A model generated the notes under the pieces. The model was not told the DNA's origin, made no database searches, and worked only from the letters and a program-made list of their open reading frames with translations. A stretch of DNA of 64,000 bases from Nocardioides sp. (GTDB lineage Bacteria; Actinomycetota; Actinomycetes; Propionibacteriales; Nocardioidaceae): assembly GCF_014360585.1 (NCBI RefSeq), contig NZ_JACIXG010000008.1, positions 33,778 to 97,777 of the forward strand, written 5' to 3'. The translations under genes and the position numbers were made by a program. Below are positions 40,867 through 50,269 of the stretch, piece by piece (positions within the stretch are counted from its first letter, which is position 1; each line of letters starts with the position of its first letter).

Positions 40867-41916
40867 GTGCCACCGACCAGCGCCATCACCCGCGTTCCCG
40901 TGGTCATCCTCACCGGCCATCTCGGGTCGGGCAAGACCACGTTGCTCAACCATCTGCTGCGCCAACCCGGCGCGCGGGTCGGCGTGGTCGTCAACGACTT
41001 CGGCGACATCAACGTCGATGCCGGACTCGTCACCGGCCAGGTCGACGAGCCGGCCTCGATCGCCGGTGGCTGCCTGTGCTGTCTGGACGACGCCGGTGGC
41101 CTCGACGACGCGCTGGAGAAGCTGACCCACCCGCGGCTCGCGCTCGACGTCGTCATCGTGGAGGCCAGTGGGCTCGCCGAGCCCGGCACGCTGGCTCGGC
41201 TGGTCCGCTTCAGCGGTGTCGAGCGGGTACGCCGCGGTGGGCTCATCGAGGTCGTCGACGCCTCGGCGTACTTCGACACCCTCGACGACGGCCGGGGCCC
41301 GGCGCCGGTCCGGTTCGCCGCGGCCACGCTGGTCGTCATCAACAAGACCGACCTGGTGCCGGTCGCCGACCGGGACGAGGTCCTGGCGCGGATCGAGCAG
41401 CGCGTGCGGGAGCACAACCCCGACGTCCAGATCGCGTACGCAGTGGGCGGCCGCATCGACCCCCGGCTCGTCTACGACGCCGCCGTGCCCGAGGACCCGC
41501 CCGACGAGCTGCCCATCGCCGCGCTGCTGCGCGAGGCGGCCGCCGACCACGCGGCCCATCAGCACGCCCGGTCGGTCACGGTCACGCACCCTGGCACCAT
41601 CGAGCCCGCGCGGCTGCTCGACCTGCTCGAGGACCCGCCGGCAGCGGCGTACCGGGTCAAGGGGACCGTCGCCGTCGCGACCGGGCAGGGGCCGCGCAGC
41701 TACCAGGTGAACCTGGTCGGACGCAGCGCCCATGTGGCCGCGGAGAGGCGAGCGCCCAGCCGGACCACGGAGCCCCGGAGCGAGCTCGTGGCCATCGGCC
41801 TGGAGCTCGACCCCGACGCGGTCCGGCAGAGGCTCACCGATGCCCTCGCTCCGGCCGAGCGACCGAGCACCGACGGCCTCCGCCGGCTCCGCCAGCTGGT
41901 GCGCGTCAGTCTCTGA
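40867..41916 (+). CDS. CobW/P47K family GTPase (metallochaperone)
   Basis: A 349-residue G3E GTPase. The P-loop is [16 protein letters not shown] (about 14-29), the metal-binding CxCC is GGCLCCL (about 67-73), Walker [13 protein letters not shown] (about 95-106) and the base motif NKTD (near 158). The C-terminal CobW_C domain contains [12 protein letters not shown] and [10 protein letters not shown]. Such proteins deliver Zn or Co to metalloproteins. The His-rich stretch [15 protein letters not shown] (about 225-239) may add metal binding. It starts with GTG 40867, since GTP-domain homology begins only nine residues later. It is divergent from the glycine operon; I saw no clear Zur box in the 110 bp before it. 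Confidence 0.9.
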   Translation: MPPTSAITRVPVVILTGHLGSGKTTLLNHLLRQPGARVGVVVNDFGDINVDAGLVTGQVDEPASIAGGCLCCLDDAGGLDDALEKLTHPRLALDVVIVEASGLAEPGTLARLVRFSGVERVRRGGLIEVVDASAYFDTLDDGRGPAPVRFAAATLVVINKTDLVPVADRDEVLARIEQRVREHNPDVQIAYAVGGRIDPRLVYDAAVPEDPPDELPIAALLREAAADHAAHQHARSVTVTHPGTIEPARLLDLLEDPPAAAYRVKGTVAVATGQGPRSYQVNLVGRSAHVAAERRAPSRTTEPRSELVAIGLELDPDAVRQRLTDALAPAERPSTDGLRRLRQLVRVSL

Positions 41917-41939
41917 CCGACGGGCTCTGACCCGCGGGC

Positions 41940-42620
41940 TCAGCCCGCGCGGCGTACGATCCGTTCCATGTCGGTGATGACCACCGAGCGCGACTCCAGC
42001 CTGACCCAGCCCTTGGCCGCGAAGTCAGCGAGCGCCTTGTTGACCGTCTCCCGGGCCGCGCCCACGAGCTGGGCGAGCTCCTCCTGGGTGAGGTCGTGAC
42101 GGACGTGCACACCCTCGTCGGTGGTCTCACCGAACCGCTCGGCGAGATCCAGCAGGGCCTTCGCCACCCGGCGGGGCGCGTCGGCGAAGACCAGGTCACC
42201 GATCACGTCGTTGGCCCGGCGCAGGCGACCCGACAGCAGCGCGAGCAGTCCGCGCGTCACGCTCGGCCGCCCGTCGAGCAGCCTCAGCAGGTCGTCGTGC
42301 GACAGCGAGGCGAGCTCGACCTGGTCGGTGACGGCCGTGACCGTCGAGGAACGCAGACCGGGGTCGAAGAGCGACAGCTCACCGAAGACCTGTCCCGGCC
42401 CCAGGATCGCCAGCACGCTGTCCTGCCCGCTGGCCGAGGCACGGCTCAGTTTCACCTTCCCGGACACGACGGCGTAGAGCCGCTCCGCGGCATCGCCCTC
42501 GTGGAACAGCACCTGGCCACGTCTGAGGCGGGCCTCCCCCATCATCGCGAGCATCGCCGTCATCGACTCGTCGTCCAGCTCGCCGAAAAGCGGCGCGTGC
42601 CGAAGCACGTCTCGATCCAT
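41940..42620 (-). CDS. Crp/Fnr family transcriptional regulator
   Basis: A 226-residue regulator. The cyclic-nucleotide-binding fold (about 10-125) has FHEGDAAERLYAVVSGKVKLSR and GPGQVFGELSLFDPGLRSSTVTAVTD, in which the phosphate-binding FGE-SLF-RSSTV cassette is intact, so cAMP binding is plausible. The winged helix (about 170-215) is DLTQEELAQLVGAARETVNKALADFAAKGWVRLESRSVVITD. Length and motifs match the single Crp homologue (Crp/GlxR) of actinobacteria. The ATG at 42620 is used. It has no operon partner: convergent with the CobW gene, divergent from the LLM oxidase. Confidence 0.93.
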   Translation of the reverse strand: MDRDVLRHAPLFGELDDESMTAMLAMMGEARLRRGQVLFHEGDAAERLYAVVSGKVKLSRASASGQDSVLAILGPGQVFGELSLFDPGLRSSTVTAVTDQVELASLSHDDLLRLLDGRPSVTRGLLALLSGRLRRANDVIGDLVFADAPRRVAKALLDLAERFGETTDEGVHVRHDLTQEELAQLVGAARETVNKALADFAAKGWVRLESRSVVITDMERIVRRAG

Positions 42621-42782
42621 TGCTAAGCCGCTCCTGTCGTCGTTTGGCTCAAGCCATCAGGGTACCGAGGTCGGGGCCGCCGACAGCGGAGGTGTGTCCC
42701 TCATCGCACGCCTGTCGAGTGCGTTCTTCGCCACACCGGAGATGATGGGAAGCCTCGAGACGAGGACGGGGTTGGTGTTGTT

Positions 42783-43763
42783 GTGAAGCTCTCCATGCTG
42801 GACAGGTCCCGCACCCGGACGGGGTACGCCGAGGGCGCTGCGCTGACCCACACGATCGAGCGGGCGGTGGCGGCCGAGCGGCTCGGCTACCACCGGTTCT
42901 GGGTCGCCGAGCACCATGCTGTGCCGGGGGTCGCGTCGGGATCGCCGCCGGTGCTGCTCGGTGCTCTCGGTGCGCACACCTCGACGATCCGGCTCGGGTC
43001 GGGCGGGGTGATGCTGCCGCACCACCAGCCGCTGGTCGTGGCCGAGCAGTTCCTGATGCTCGAGGCGCTCTACCCGGGCCGTCTCGACCTGGGAGTGGGG
43101 CGCACTCTGGGGTTCACCGCCCCCGTACGCCGCGCGCTGCGCCAGGATCTCGACGACCCGGACACGTTCGCCGAGGACATCGAGGAGCTCCGTGGCTATC
43201 TCGACCGCACCGCGGCGGTCACCGCCCGCCCGGCCGCTGCGCACCAGATCCCGATCTTCGTGCTCGCGACCGGACGCGGTCTGGCCCTCGCGGCGAAGCT
43301 CGGGCTGCCGGTCGTCGTGGGCGGTCCGGCGCTGTACAGCCCGCGGGTGGGCGAGCTGCTCGGGGCGTACCGGAACGACTTCCGGCCCTCCGCTCAGGCT
43401 TCGGTGCCGTCGGTGACGGTCTCCGCCGACGTGCTCGTCGCCGACACCGACGCCGAGGCCGCCGAGCTCGCGCTGCCGGAGGCGTGGGCGATGGCCAGGT
43501 CGCGGCAGACCGGGCAGTTCGGAGCACTCGAGCCGGTCTCGGCGATCCGGGAGCAGACGTGGACGAACCAGCTGCGCGAGCGGGTCGAGGCGCATCTCGC
43601 GCGCACGACCGCGGGCTCGCCCGATACCGTGCGTCGCCGCCTCGACCGGCTCGCCGAATCCACCGGCGCCGACGAGCTCCTCGCCTTCACCTCAACCTAC
43701 GACCGCGACGCCCAGCTCGCCTCGGATGCCGCGCTCGCCGAGATCATGACCGCCCGGGTGTAG
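42783..43763 (+). CDS. LLM-class flavin-dependent monooxygenase (luciferase-like)
   Basis: A 326-residue (beta/alpha)8-barrel enzyme of the luciferase-like family, MsnO8-type group. It opens KLSMLDRSRTRTGYAEGAALTHTIERAVAAERLGYHRFWVAEHHAVPGVASGSPPVLLG; the HxxAEHH and GSGGVMLPHHQPLVVAEQFLMLEALYPGRLDLGVGR segments bind FMN. The GTG at 42783 is the start. Such enzymes oxidise aldehydes, sulfonates or other small molecules with FMNH2 supplied by a reductase. It ends four bases from the convergent SorC gene and has no evident partner in the window. Confidence 0.9.
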   Translation: MKLSMLDRSRTRTGYAEGAALTHTIERAVAAERLGYHRFWVAEHHAVPGVASGSPPVLLGALGAHTSTIRLGSGGVMLPHHQPLVVAEQFLMLEALYPGRLDLGVGRTLGFTAPVRRALRQDLDDPDTFAEDIEELRGYLDRTAAVTARPAAAHQIPIFVLATGRGLALAAKLGLPVVVGGPALYSPRVGELLGAYRNDFRPSAQASVPSVTVSADVLVADTDAEAAELALPEAWAMARSRQTGQFGALEPVSAIREQTWTNQLRERVEAHLARTTAGSPDTVRRRLDRLAESTGADELLAFTSTYDRDAQLASDAALAEIMTARV

Positions 43764-43767
43764 GAGC

Positions 43768-44757
43768 TCACCCCAGCTTCTCGAGCATCCGGACCGCGGT
43801 GTCCTCGTCGGTGATCAGGGTGTCGAACCAGCCGGCCCGAGCGCCCGCGATGATGCTGGGCACCTTCGTCGGGCCCACCGCCATCGCGATCGTGTGCGGG
43901 ATCGCGCGGAGCTCCTCGTAGGTCGTGGCGATGAGGGACTCCTCGGGATAGGGCAACGCCCGTCCCTCCTCGTCGAAGAACCTGGTGCAGATGTCGCCGA
44001 CGGCCTCACGGAGCCAGGGCGCGTCGCGCGGCACGTAGCCGGGCAACGACTCGCGGGTCAGCGGGGGCGCGCCGATGCCGAGCACGGCCACTCGCGCCTG
44101 GCTCCACAGGTCGAGCACTCGACGGGTGCTCGGGTCCTGGAGCAGCAGCCGGTGCAGATCCGCTCCCGGCTGGGCCGGTGCGTAGAGGAAGACCGGACGG
44201 CCGTCGAGCTGCTCGGCGAACATCCTGGTGATCTCGTTGGTCTGGTACCAGGCCTCGGGCTCGTCCTGCCCACCGACGGTCGGCGTCACCACGACGCCGG
44301 GGAAGGACGGCAGCACCTCCTGGCTCACCTCCCAGACGGTGCGGCCCGAGGAGACCAGCAGCACGTCGCCGGCCTTCAGCCCGATCTCGGTCAACGCCTC
44401 GCCGAGCCGGGCGGCGAGCGCCGCTCCGGTGAGCGAGCGGTGGAACCCGCCGGCGAGGAACACCCGGGCGAGGCCGAGGGCTTCGCAGAGCCGTTCCTCC
44501 ATCTCGGAGGCACGCCGGGTCGCCGGGTCGATCACCTCGATCCGGACGATGCCCGTACGACGCGCCTCGGAGAGCACCCTGCTGACCGTCGCGCGGCTGA
44601 TGCCGAGCTGCTGCGCGACCTGCGCCTGAGTCGCTTCCTTGAGGTAGTAGAGCGTCGCCGCAGCATGCATGACCTCAGGGGTAAAGCGGGTGCTGGCCGC
44701 CGTCCCCACGGCCTCCAGGATCGGCTGCTGGCCGTGCGCTTCGCCTGTGTTCTCCAC
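43768..44757 (-). CDS. SorC/DeoR-type sugar-binding regulator of the tetritol cluster
   Basis: A 329-residue regulator. The N-terminal helix-turn-helix (about 18-55) is AAATLYYLKEATQAQVAQQLGISRATVSRVLSEARRTGIVRIEV; the ligand domain follows with the phospho-sugar-isomerase-like fold (GDVLLVSSGRTVWEVSQ, VAVLGIGAPPL, TIAMAVGPTKVPSIIAGARAGWFDTLITDEDTA). I choose GTG at 44757; an ATG at 44820 adds 21 residues but lies inside the repeat that looks like the operator (44806-44826). It is divergent from eltD and is the natural sensor of an erythrulose phosphate or tetritol. It resembles EryD, the erythritol-operon repressor of Brucella/Rhizobium. Confidence 0.88.
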   Translation of the reverse strand: MENTGEAHGQQPILEAVGTAASTRFTPEVMHAAATLYYLKEATQAQVAQQLGISRATVSRVLSEARRTGIVRIEVIDPATRRASEMEERLCEALGLARVFLAGGFHRSLTGAALAARLGEALTEIGLKAGDVLLVSSGRTVWEVSQEVLPSFPGVVVTPTVGGQDEPEAWYQTNEITRMFAEQLDGRPVFLYAPAQPGADLHRLLLQDPSTRRVLDLWSQARVAVLGIGAPPLTRESLPGYVPRDAPWLREAVGDICTRFFDEEGRALPYPEESLIATTYEELRAIPHTIAMAVGPTKVPSIIAGARAGWFDTLITDEDTAVRMLEKLG

Positions 44758-44805
44758 GGCACCACTCTTCCACAGCTGCGCCCACCGATCCGTCCAAACC
44801 TGAAA

Positions 44806-44826
44806 ATCTGTTCTGGACATTTGTTC
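44806..44826. promoter_or_regulatory. Probable SorC operator, two direct repeats
   Basis: ATCTGTTC and ATTTGTTC stand 13 bp apart (44806-44813 and 44819-44826) in the AT-rich gap between the SorC regulator and the dehydrogenase gene. They are the only such pair near, and 59 bp before eltD. Confidence 0.45.
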
Positions 44827-44884
44827 GCGACCTATGCGACGGTGGACGAGTTCGAGTGATCCAGATCACTAGCAGGAGGTCCCC

Positions 44885-45982
44885 ATGACGCAGGCAACAT
44901 CAGAGCTCGACCGGCGCACCATGCAGGCGGTCGTCTGCCACGGGCCCGAGGACTACCGCTTCGAGGAGGTCCCGATCCCCGTCCCGGGCGCCGGCGAGGC
45001 GCTGATCCGGGTCGAGGCCGTCGGGATATGCGCGAGCGACCTGAAGTGCTACCACGGAGCCGCGAAGTTCTGGGGTGATGAGAACCGGCCGGCCTGGGCC
45101 GAGACCGAGGTCATCCCCGGCCACGAATTCACCGGCGAGGTGGTCGCCCTCGATGAGGAGGCAAGTACGCGGTGGGGGGTCGAGGTCGGCGACCGGGTCG
45201 TCGCCGAGCAGATCGTGCCGTGCGGAGAGTGTCGCTACTGCCGGCGCGGGGAGTACTGGATGTGCGGACCCCACGACATGTTCGGCTTCAAGCGCAGCAC
45301 CCCGGGCGCGATGGCCGAGTACATGGTCTTCTCCCCCGCCTCCCTGGTGCACCGGATCAGCAAGGACCTCCCGCCGGCGCACGCCGCGTTCGCCGAGCCG
45401 TTGTCCTGCTCCCTGCACGCCGTGGAGCGGGCCCAGATCACCTTCGACGACGTCGTGGTGGTCGCCGGCTGTGGGCCGATCGGCCTCGGCATGATCGCCG
45501 GGGCCGCGGCCAAGTCGCCGGCCCGGGTCGTCGCCCTCGACATGGCACCCGAGAAGCTCGACCTGGCCACGAAGTGCGGTGCCACCGACATCGTCAACAT
45601 CGCCGAGCAGGACCCCGTCGAGTTCGTCCGCTCGATCACCGACGGCTACGGCGCCGACGTCTACCTCGAAGGAACCGGGCACCCCTCCGCGGTGCTGCAG
45701 GGTCTCAACGTGCTGCGCAAGCTCGGCACCTATGTGGAGTACGGCGTCTTCGGCTCCGAGGTGACCGTCGACTGGAGCATCATCAGCGACGACAAGGAGC
45801 TCGACGTACGCGGCGCCCATCTCGGCCCGCACTGTTGGCCGGCCGCGATCCGGATGCTGGAGTCCGGCGTGCTCCCGCTCGACGAGATCTGCACCCACCA
45901 GCTGCCCCTGGCCCGGTTCCAGGACGGCCTCGACATGGTGGCTCGCGGCACCGAGTCGATCAAGGTCTCGCTGATCCCGTGA
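44885..45982 (+). CDS. eltD: Zinc-dependent tetritol dehydrogenase (erythritol/L-threitol type)
   Basis: A 365-residue medium-chain dehydrogenase. The catalytic zinc site is GICASDLKCYHG and IPGHEFTGEVV (about 42-80), the structural zinc loop C-X2-C-X2-C-X7-C is visible in PCGECRYCRRGEYWMC (about 117-132), and the NAD fold has VVAGCGPIGLGMIAGAAA (about 194-211). The closest described function, judged by the companion genes, is EltD of Mycobacterium, which oxidises erythritol or L-threitol to L-erythrulose. ATG at 44885 follows AGGAGG. First gene of the long operon; its stop overlaps the next start by GTGA. Confidence 0.85.
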   Translation: MTQATSELDRRTMQAVVCHGPEDYRFEEVPIPVPGAGEALIRVEAVGICASDLKCYHGAAKFWGDENRPAWAETEVIPGHEFTGEVVALDEEASTRWGVEVGDRVVAEQIVPCGECRYCRRGEYWMCGPHDMFGFKRSTPGAMAEYMVFSPASLVHRISKDLPPAHAAFAEPLSCSLHAVERAQITFDDVVVVAGCGPIGLGMIAGAAAKSPARVVALDMAPEKLDLATKCGATDIVNIAEQDPVEFVRSITDGYGADVYLEGTGHPSAVLQGLNVLRKLGTYVEYGVFGSEVTVDWSIISDDKELDVRGAHLGPHCWPAAIRMLESGVLPLDEICTHQLPLARFQDGLDMVARGTESIKVSLIP

Positions 45983-46821
45983 CCGCGCCAGCCTCCTTCT
46001 GGCTCGGCACGAGCTGGAAGATGACGAAGACCCTGGGCGAGGCCGAGGCGTACGCAGACGACCTGCGTGCGGCGGTCGAGGCGGGGAGCGTGCCGCCCGA
46101 GCTGCGGCTCTTCGTCCTGCCCGCCGCGACCTCCCTGGCCACCGTCCGCGACCGGCTGGACGGCACCGGGGTGGCTCTCGGGGCGCAGAACGCCCACCCG
46201 GGGCCGGACGGCGCCGTCACCGGCGAGGTGTCCATGAGCATGGTGCGCGACGCCGGCGCGAGCCTCGTCGAGATCGGGCACGCGGAGCGCCGCACCCTGC
46301 TCGGCGAGACCGACGACATGGTGGCCGACAAGGTCGCCGCCGCGGTCTCGACCGGGCTGACGCCCCTAGTGTGTGTCGGCGAGACCGCCGCCGAGCGCAC
46401 CCATGGCGAGACCTCCGATGTCCTGGCCAGCCAGGTACGCGCTGCGCTCAGCCGTCTCGGGGGATCGCGACCCAGCGAGCTGCTGGTGGCCTACGAGCCC
46501 CACTGGGCGATCGGCTCCGAGGGCCGTCCCGCCAGGCCGGCGGACGTCGCCGAAGGACTCGCCGTCGTACGCCGGGCCCTGGACGAGGACCTGGCAGGCA
46601 CGCCGACCTCCGTCCTCTACGGAGGCAGCGTCCACGCGGGCAACGCCGCCGACCTGATGACCGGCCTCGACGTGGACGGCCTCTTCGTCGGGCGCGCCGC
46701 ATGGACCGCGCCGGGCCTCCTCGACCTCGCTCACCGTTGCGCCGACGCGCTTCGTCAACGAAGGCGCCGCCAACCAACCCCCGACCTCGTGTCCGCGATC
46801 GTTCGAAAGGACCCAAGATGA
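45979..46821 (+). CDS. lerI: Triosephosphate-isomerase-like L-erythrulose-1-phosphate isomerase
   Basis: A 280-residue TIM barrel. Catalytic residues of triosephosphate isomerase are kept (Lys14 in TSWKM, His in EIGHAERRTLLGET, Glu in VAYEPHWAIG, phosphate loop LYGGSVHAGNAADLM). But the usual N-W-K is S-W-K: the Asn beside the catalytic Lys is Ser, as expected for a paralogue with another substrate. In erythritol/L-threitol pathways (LerI, EryH) such paralogues convert L-erythrulose 1-phosphate to D-erythrulose 4-phosphate. GTG at 45979 overlaps the previous stop; its stop overlaps the DUF2291 ATG. The glycolytic tpiA should be elsewhere. Confidence 0.85.
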   Translation: MTAPASFWLGTSWKMTKTLGEAEAYADDLRAAVEAGSVPPELRLFVLPAATSLATVRDRLDGTGVALGAQNAHPGPDGAVTGEVSMSMVRDAGASLVEIGHAERRTLLGETDDMVADKVAAAVSTGLTPLVCVGETAAERTHGETSDVLASQVRAALSRLGGSRPSELLVAYEPHWAIGSEGRPARPADVAEGLAVVRRALDEDLAGTPTSVLYGGSVHAGNAADLMTGLDVDGLFVGRAAWTAPGLLDLAHRCADALRQRRRRQPTPDLVSAIVRKDPR

Positions 46822-47477
46822 CACGACACCGCCGCCTCACCCCCTTCCGCATCGGCGGAGCGGTGGCCCTCGCTGCGCTCCTCGTCGCGATGACGCTCAG
46901 CACCCGCTTCGTCACCCCCGACGAGCTCGCCTCGATCGGCCCGGAGAAGTTCGACCCGGCGCAGACCGCCGAGGACCTCTTCGCCCAGGCGAACGAGACC
47001 ATCCCCGATGCGGCGACGCCACTTCCCGAGCTCCTCACCGGACTCCAGAAGGATGTCGCCAAGACCGCCGACGACCTCGAGGCCTCCAGGCCGAACGACA
47101 CCACCTACCTGTTCCCCGTACGCGGCACCGCGACCGTCGTCGCCACCCAGGATCAGGCTGTCGAGATCACCGTCGAGGGTGTCCCCGAGACCACCCCGCT
47201 CACCTTCGCCTCCGGACCGGCCACCAACGGCACGGTCCTGCGTGACGCCGTCGGCTTCAAGTTCGGAGATGCCTCCAACCAGACCACCTACCAGCAGGTC
47301 GGCGACGAGCTGAAGGCCCTCGTCCGCGAGCAGATCGACCAGGGCACGGGCGGAAAGGTCGCTCCGGGCTCGAAGCTCGCCTTTACCGGAATCGTGAGCG
47401 TCACCGACACGGGGATGCCGCAGCCCGCGGCCAAGCCCGTGCAGATCCAGCCGCTGACGCTGGAGGTCGCACCATGA
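46818..47477 (+). CDS. DUF2291 exported protein of a sugar ABC cassette
   Basis: A 219-residue protein with an N-terminal membrane anchor or signal (RIGGAVALAALLVAMTLST, about 10-28) and a beta-rich exported domain (YLFPVRGTATVVATQDQAVEITVEG, GSKLAFTGIVSVTDTG). DUF2291 proteins occur almost only next to sugar ABC importers of tetritol or xylitol-type clusters and their function is unknown. ATG at 46818 and the stop at 47477 are both coupled by ATGA to neighbours, between lerI and the ABC ATPase. Confidence 0.85.
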   Translation: MTRHRRLTPFRIGGAVALAALLVAMTLSTRFVTPDELASIGPEKFDPAQTAEDLFAQANETIPDAATPLPELLTGLQKDVAKTADDLEASRPNDTTYLFPVRGTATVVATQDQAVEITVEGVPETTPLTFASGPATNGTVLRDAVGFKFGDASNQTTYQQVGDELKALVREQIDQGTGGKVAPGSKLAFTGIVSVTDTGMPQPAAKPVQIQPLTLEVAP

Positions 47478-49075
47478 GTGCACCAGCCACCGCGACCGCC
47501 CCCACCGACACCGAGATCGGTGAGGTGGTGCTCCGCGCGGTCGGGATCTCCAAGACGTACGGCGTCACCAAGGCGCTCAAGGGCGTCGACTTCGAGGTCC
47601 GCGCCGGCCAGGTCACCGTGCTCTTCGGGGAGAACGGCGCCGGGAAGTCGACACTCATGAAGATCCTCTCCGGCGTCGAGCAGCCCACCGGCGGACAGCT
47701 GGTCCTGCATGAGGAGCCGATCACCCTGGAGAACACCGTCGATGCGGTGGAGCGAGGGATCTCGATCATCCACCAGGAGACGAACCTCTGCCCCAACCTC
47801 AACGTGCGGGACAACATCTTCCTCGGCCGCGAGCTGCACACCCGGATGGGCGGGATCGACTACGCCCGCGAGGCCGACATCACCTCACGGCTGATGCGCC
47901 AGCTCGAGGAGGAGATCGCGCCGCAGACCCCGGTCGCGGACCTCCGGATGGGCCAGCAGCAGATCGTCGAGATCGCGCGGGCGCTGGCCGCCGAGACCCG
48001 GATCCTGATCATGGACGAGCCCACCTCGGCCCTCAGCGCAAGCGAGGTCGAGGTGCTGTTCCGGGTCATCGGGGAGCTGACCGCCAACGGCGTCGCGATC
48101 GTCTACATCTCCCACCACCTCGAGGAGGCGATCAGCATCGCCGACCACGCGGTCGTGCTCCGCGACGGCGAGCTGGTGGCGCACGAGCCGGCGAGCGAGA
48201 TCGACCTGCCCTGGGTGGTGCACCGGATGACCGGCCGGCAGGCGGAGTACGACTTCCGCGAGGAGCCCCGGGACTTCGGCGAGGTCGCGCTCTCCGTCCG
48301 GAACCTCACCGTCGCTGACCTCGGCACCGGACGAGTCGTGGTCGACGACGTCTCCCTCGACGTACGCACCGGCGAGATCGTCTGCCTCTACGGCCTGATG
48401 GGCGCCGGGCGTACCGAGCTGATGGAGACCCTCGCCGGCCGCGATCCCATGACCGCCGGCGAGGTGCTCCTGAACGGCGAGAACGTCGCCGACCTCAGCG
48501 TCAGCGACCGCATCTCGCGTGGCCTCGGGCTCGTGCCCGAGGACCGGCAGCGCGACGGCGTCGTCCAGCTGCTCAGCGTCGGCAGCAACCTCTCCCTCGC
48601 CGGGCTGCGTTCGGTGGTACGCCGCGGCCTGATCTCGCGAGGCGCGGAGTCCGATCGGATCAGGCGTGGCATGGCCGAGGTCACCGTCAAGGCCGCCGGC
48701 CCGGGCACCCCGATCACCTCCCTGTCCGGCGGCAACCAGCAGAAGGTCGTGATCGGCAAGCTGCTGATGACCGATCCGAGCGTGCTGCTCCTCGACGAGC
48801 CCACCCGTGGCATCGACGTCGGGGCCAAGGGCGAGATCTTCGCCCTGCTCTTCCAGGAGGCACAGAAGGGCCTCGGGGTCCTGTACGTCACATCGGAGAT
48901 CGGTGAGGCGATGACGGCCTCGCATCGCATCGTCGTGATGAACAAGGGCCGCGTCGTGCGCGAGTTCGACCCGCGTACGAGCACCCGGGCCGAGGTCATG
49001 GCCGCATCCGGCGAGTCAGCCAACCCGACGACCAGCACCACGACCACCGACGAAGCCATCGGAGGCACGCCATGA
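47474..49075 (+). CDS. Sugar ABC importer ATPase (two nucleotide-binding domains)
   Basis: A 533-residue RbsA/XylG-type protein. ABC domain 1 (about 15-255): Walker A GENGAGKST, signature LRMGQQQIVEIARAL, Walker B LIMDEPTSAL. Domain 2 (about 265-510): the degenerate P-loop YGLMGAGRTEL and signature SLSGGNQQKVVIGK with LLLDEPTRGID. This layout is typical of carbohydrate uptake transporter 2. The Ser/Thr-rich C-terminal tail is disordered. ATGA overlaps join it to the DUF2291 and permease genes. It energises the importer for the tetritol. Confidence 0.95.
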   Translation: MSAPATATAPTDTEIGEVVLRAVGISKTYGVTKALKGVDFEVRAGQVTVLFGENGAGKSTLMKILSGVEQPTGGQLVLHEEPITLENTVDAVERGISIIHQETNLCPNLNVRDNIFLGRELHTRMGGIDYAREADITSRLMRQLEEEIAPQTPVADLRMGQQQIVEIARALAAETRILIMDEPTSALSASEVEVLFRVIGELTANGVAIVYISHHLEEAISIADHAVVLRDGELVAHEPASEIDLPWVVHRMTGRQAEYDFREEPRDFGEVALSVRNLTVADLGTGRVVVDDVSLDVRTGEIVCLYGLMGAGRTELMETLAGRDPMTAGEVLLNGENVADLSVSDRISRGLGLVPEDRQRDGVVQLLSVGSNLSLAGLRSVVRRGLISRGAESDRIRRGMAEVTVKAAGPGTPITSLSGGNQQKVVIGKLLMTDPSVLLLDEPTRGIDVGAKGEIFALLFQEAQKGLGVLYVTSEIGEAMTASHRIVVMNKGRVVREFDPRTSTRAEVMAASGESANPTTSTTTTDEAIGGTP

Positions 49076-50208
49076 CCGCAACCAACACATCGGCCGAGGC
49101 GACACCCCGCCCGCAGAGCCCCCAGAGCCCGACCGGGGGCGTCACCTCCCGGCTCCGCTCGATCACGCTCAGCAGCGCTCTTGTGGAGGGCCGGGCCCTG
49201 CTCGCCCTGATCCTCATCATCACGGTGTTCGCGCTGCTCAGCGACAACTACCTCGACCCCGGAAACCTGGTCACCATCACCAAACAGGTCGCCTTCAACG
49301 CGATCTTGGCGCTCGGCATGCTGATGGTCATCCTCAACGGCGGGATCGACCTCTCGGTCGGCTCCACCGTGGGGCTGACCGGCGCCGTGGCCGGCAACCT
49401 CTTCCGAGGCCTCGACCTCCCGCTGACCCAGGCGATCATGTTCCCGCAGGTCTGGGTGATCGTGGTCATCTCGGTCGGGGTCGGCGCTCTGGTCGGCTAT
49501 GCCAACGGCCTGCTGATCTCGCGACTACGCCTCGCCCCGTTCATCGTCACCCTGGGCATGCTCTACGTCGGGCGCGGCCTGACCGAGGTGCTGCTCAACG
49601 GGCAGAACATCACCAACGAGCTCCGCGGCCAGGAGGGCCTGGGCAACACCGGCTTCTTCGAGGTCTTCGCCAGCCGCCCCCTCGGGCTGCCGATCTCCGC
49701 ATGGGTGATGATCGCGCTCGCCGTCCTGGCCTCGATCCTGCTGGTTCGCTCGCCGTTCGGCCGGTGGCTCTACGCCAGCGGCAGCAACGAGCGGGCCGCC
49801 GAGCTCTCCGGCGTGCCCGTCACCCGGGTCAAGACGCGGATCTACGTGATCGCCGGCACCTGCGCCGGCATCGTCGGTCTGCTCCAGATCGCCAACATCA
49901 GCTCCGCGACCGCCGACCTCGGCCAGTTCTACGAGCTCAACGCGATCGCCGCGGTCGTCATCGGCGGCGCCGCTCTCTCGGGTGGTCGCGGCACGGTCCG
50001 GGGCACCATCATCGGCGCCTTCGTGATCGGGTTCCTCGCCAACGGGCTGGTCATCGTCGGCGTCTCCCCGTTCTGGCAGCAGGTCATCACCGGCGCGGTG
50101 ATCATCCTCGCGGTCGCCGTCGACCGGATCCAGCAGATCGCCCAGAACCGCGGGGCCGCGCGACGCGCGGCCGCGGAGGTTCGTACCGCCGCTAGCACGA
50201 GCGCATGA
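49072..50208 (+). CDS. Sugar ABC importer permease (RbsC-type)
   Basis: A 378-residue membrane protein with eight to ten helices. Family strings: NLVTITKQVAFNAILALGMLMVILNGGIDLSVGSTVGLTGAV, YANGLLISRLRLAPFIVTLGMLYVGRGL, FGRWLYASGSNERAAELSGV and GGAALSGGRGTVRGTIIGAFVIGFLANGLVIVGVSPFWQQVITGAVIILAVAVD. One permease gene means a homodimer. ATG at 49072 overlaps the ATPase stop by ATGA; a Pro/Thr-rich 35-residue N-terminus precedes helix 1. Confidence 0.95.
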   Translation: MTATNTSAEATPRPQSPQSPTGGVTSRLRSITLSSALVEGRALLALILIITVFALLSDNYLDPGNLVTITKQVAFNAILALGMLMVILNGGIDLSVGSTVGLTGAVAGNLFRGLDLPLTQAIMFPQVWVIVVISVGVGALVGYANGLLISRLRLAPFIVTLGMLYVGRGLTEVLLNGQNITNELRGQEGLGNTGFFEVFASRPLGLPISAWVMIALAVLASILLVRSPFGRWLYASGSNERAAELSGVPVTRVKTRIYVIAGTCAGIVGLLQIANISSATADLGQFYELNAIAAVVIGGAALSGGRGTVRGTIIGAFVIGFLANGLVIVGVSPFWQQVITGAVIILAVAVDRIQQIAQNRGAARRAAAEVRTAASTSA

Positions 50209-50269
50209 GCACCCACCGTCCCCACCACCTGCCGCGGCTCGTCCGCGACACATCGAGAGGAAAGACACC

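Noticed and set aside
45172..45978. Frame upstream of the TIM-like gene as an N-terminal extension
   Set aside because: The Arg/Gly-rich extension is the shadow of the dehydrogenase gene; the GTG at 45979 overlapping the previous stop is the proper start.
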